NCBI GenBank assembly: GCA_019636015.1
Contig: JAHBYJ010000001.1
Location: 124,001-188,000, forward strand
DNA: 64,000 nucleotides
DNA from: Parvibaculaceae bacterium
Lineage (GTDB): Bacteria; Pseudomonadota; Alphaproteobacteria; Parvibaculales; Parvibaculaceae
Reading direction: 5' to 3'
Below, one piece after another: positions 63,574-64,000 of the stretch. The notes beneath the pieces were generated by a model. It saw nothing but the letters and a program-made list of their open reading frames with translations. It searched no databases and was not told where the DNA came from. Position 1 is the first letter of the stretch, and each line of letters begins with the position of its first letter. Position numbers and translations under genes: made by a program.

Positions 63574-64000
63574 AGCTCTGGCTCAATGGCGAAATTGCCG
63601 ATGCGGGCGATATTCGCATCGACCCGGCTGACCGGGGATTACTTCTCGGCGACGGTCTCTTCGAAACCATGCTGGTGCGGCGGGGAACCCCGGTTTTCTT
63701 CGAGGAACATCTGCTTCGCCTGATGAAGGGCGCGGAAGTGACGGGCATGCTCATGCCCTATGCGCCCGACGCGATCCGGGATGCCTGCCGCGACCTGCTG
63801 AAGGCGAACGGCCTCGAGGACGCGCCGCGCGCCTCGCTCCGCCTGACGCTGACAAGGGGCACCGGCCCTCGCGGCCTCGCCTTGCCGCCGGAACCGAGAC
63901 CGACGGTGCTGATCGGCGTTGCGCCCGCCGGCCCGCCGCCCGAGCGCCTGTCGCTTGCCACCGTCTCGCCGCGGCGCAATCCCTGGTCGCCCTCGGCGCG
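63570..64000 (+). CDS. pabC: 4-amino-4-deoxychorismate lyase, N-terminal part
   Basis: The window edge cuts the gene after about 143 codons. The visible part begins MKLWLNGEIADAGDIRI and has DRGLLLGDGLFETMLVRRG, a class IV PLP aminotransferase N-terminus; the PLP Lys lies beyond the edge. ATGA coupling to pabA supports PabC (4-aminobenzoate-forming lyase) over a branched-chain or D-amino acid aminotransferase. Confidence 0.8.
   Translation, partial: MKLWLNGEIADAGDIRIDPADRGLLLGDGLFETMLVRRGTPVFFEEHLLRLMKGAEVTGMLMPYAPDAIRDACRDLLKANGLEDAPRASLRLTLTRGTGPRGLALPPEPRPTVLIGVAPAGPPPERLSLATVSPRRNPWSPSA

Overview
The window is GC-rich chromosomal DNA from an aerobic alphaproteobacterium. It carries the ethylmalonyl-CoA pathway, polyhydroxybutyrate (PHB) genes with phaR, a B12-dependent ribonucleotide reductase, an EtfBA pair next to a cobalamin adenosyltransferase, and two perfect TTAA-N7-TTAA boxes of the CtrA type. 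The mix of acyl-CoA metabolism, a haloalkane dehalogenase and several short-chain dehydrogenases would suit a hydrocarbon- or surfactant-degrading genus such as Parvibaculum. That genus assignment is inference; the class is well supported. No rRNA, tRNA, insertion sequence, phage gene or CRISPR array was seen. Genes are closely packed, often with 4-base ATGA/GTGA overlaps.

Layout. 1-6.7 kb: the end of coq7, an HNH nuclease, a carboxylesterase, gluQ, a membrane acyltransferase, an AEC carrier, and an uncharacterised three-gene module (VWA protein, membrane protein, coiled-coil protein) behind a CtrA-type box. 6.9-23.3 kb: central carbon metabolism, with ethylmalonyl-CoA mutase, crotonyl-CoA carboxylase/reductase, methylsuccinyl-CoA dehydrogenase, cob(I)alamin adenosyltransferase, etfB, etfA and hbd. 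Mixed among these are a molybdopterin oxidoreductase, a CigR-like protein, an ACAD11-like dehydrogenase, TrkH, a HIG1-type protein, a haloalkane dehalogenase and a cytochrome b561. 23.4-32 kb: a PAS protein, TlpA, argH-lptM-lysA, a TIGR02302-type protein, a response regulator, hpt and a zinc-ribbon membrane protein. 32.2-41.4 kb: ftsE-ftsX, a DUF218 protein, plsC, class II nrdJ, a lipid kinase, a VOC protein, a YcaQ-like glycosylase and a ChaC-like cyclotransferase. 41.4-49.6 kb: aromatic amino acid genes (chorismate mutase fusion, hisC, tyrC) divergent from metX-metW, then gloB. 49.7-60.3 kb: a deacetylase, a Tat-exported DUF882 protein, phbB/phbA/phaR, a GGDEF-EAL protein, ggt, enoyl-CoA hydratase and an SDR. 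60.4-64 kb: an alpha/beta hydrolase and pabB-pabA-pabC, the last cut by the window edge.

How it fits together. PhaA and PhaB make acetoacetyl-CoA and (R)-3-hydroxybutyryl-CoA, which can go to PHB or, through crotonyl-CoA, to Ccr, Ecm and Mcd for acetyl-CoA assimilation. EtfAB can take electrons from Mcd and other acyl-CoA dehydrogenases. The adenosyltransferase supplies AdoCbl to both Ecm and NrdJ, so one cofactor connects carbon assimilation and DNA precursor synthesis. The most open questions are the VWA/membrane/coiled-coil module, the two CtrA-type boxes, the degenerate chorismate mutase-prephenate dehydratase-like fusion, and the degenerate GGDEF-EAL protein next to phaR.
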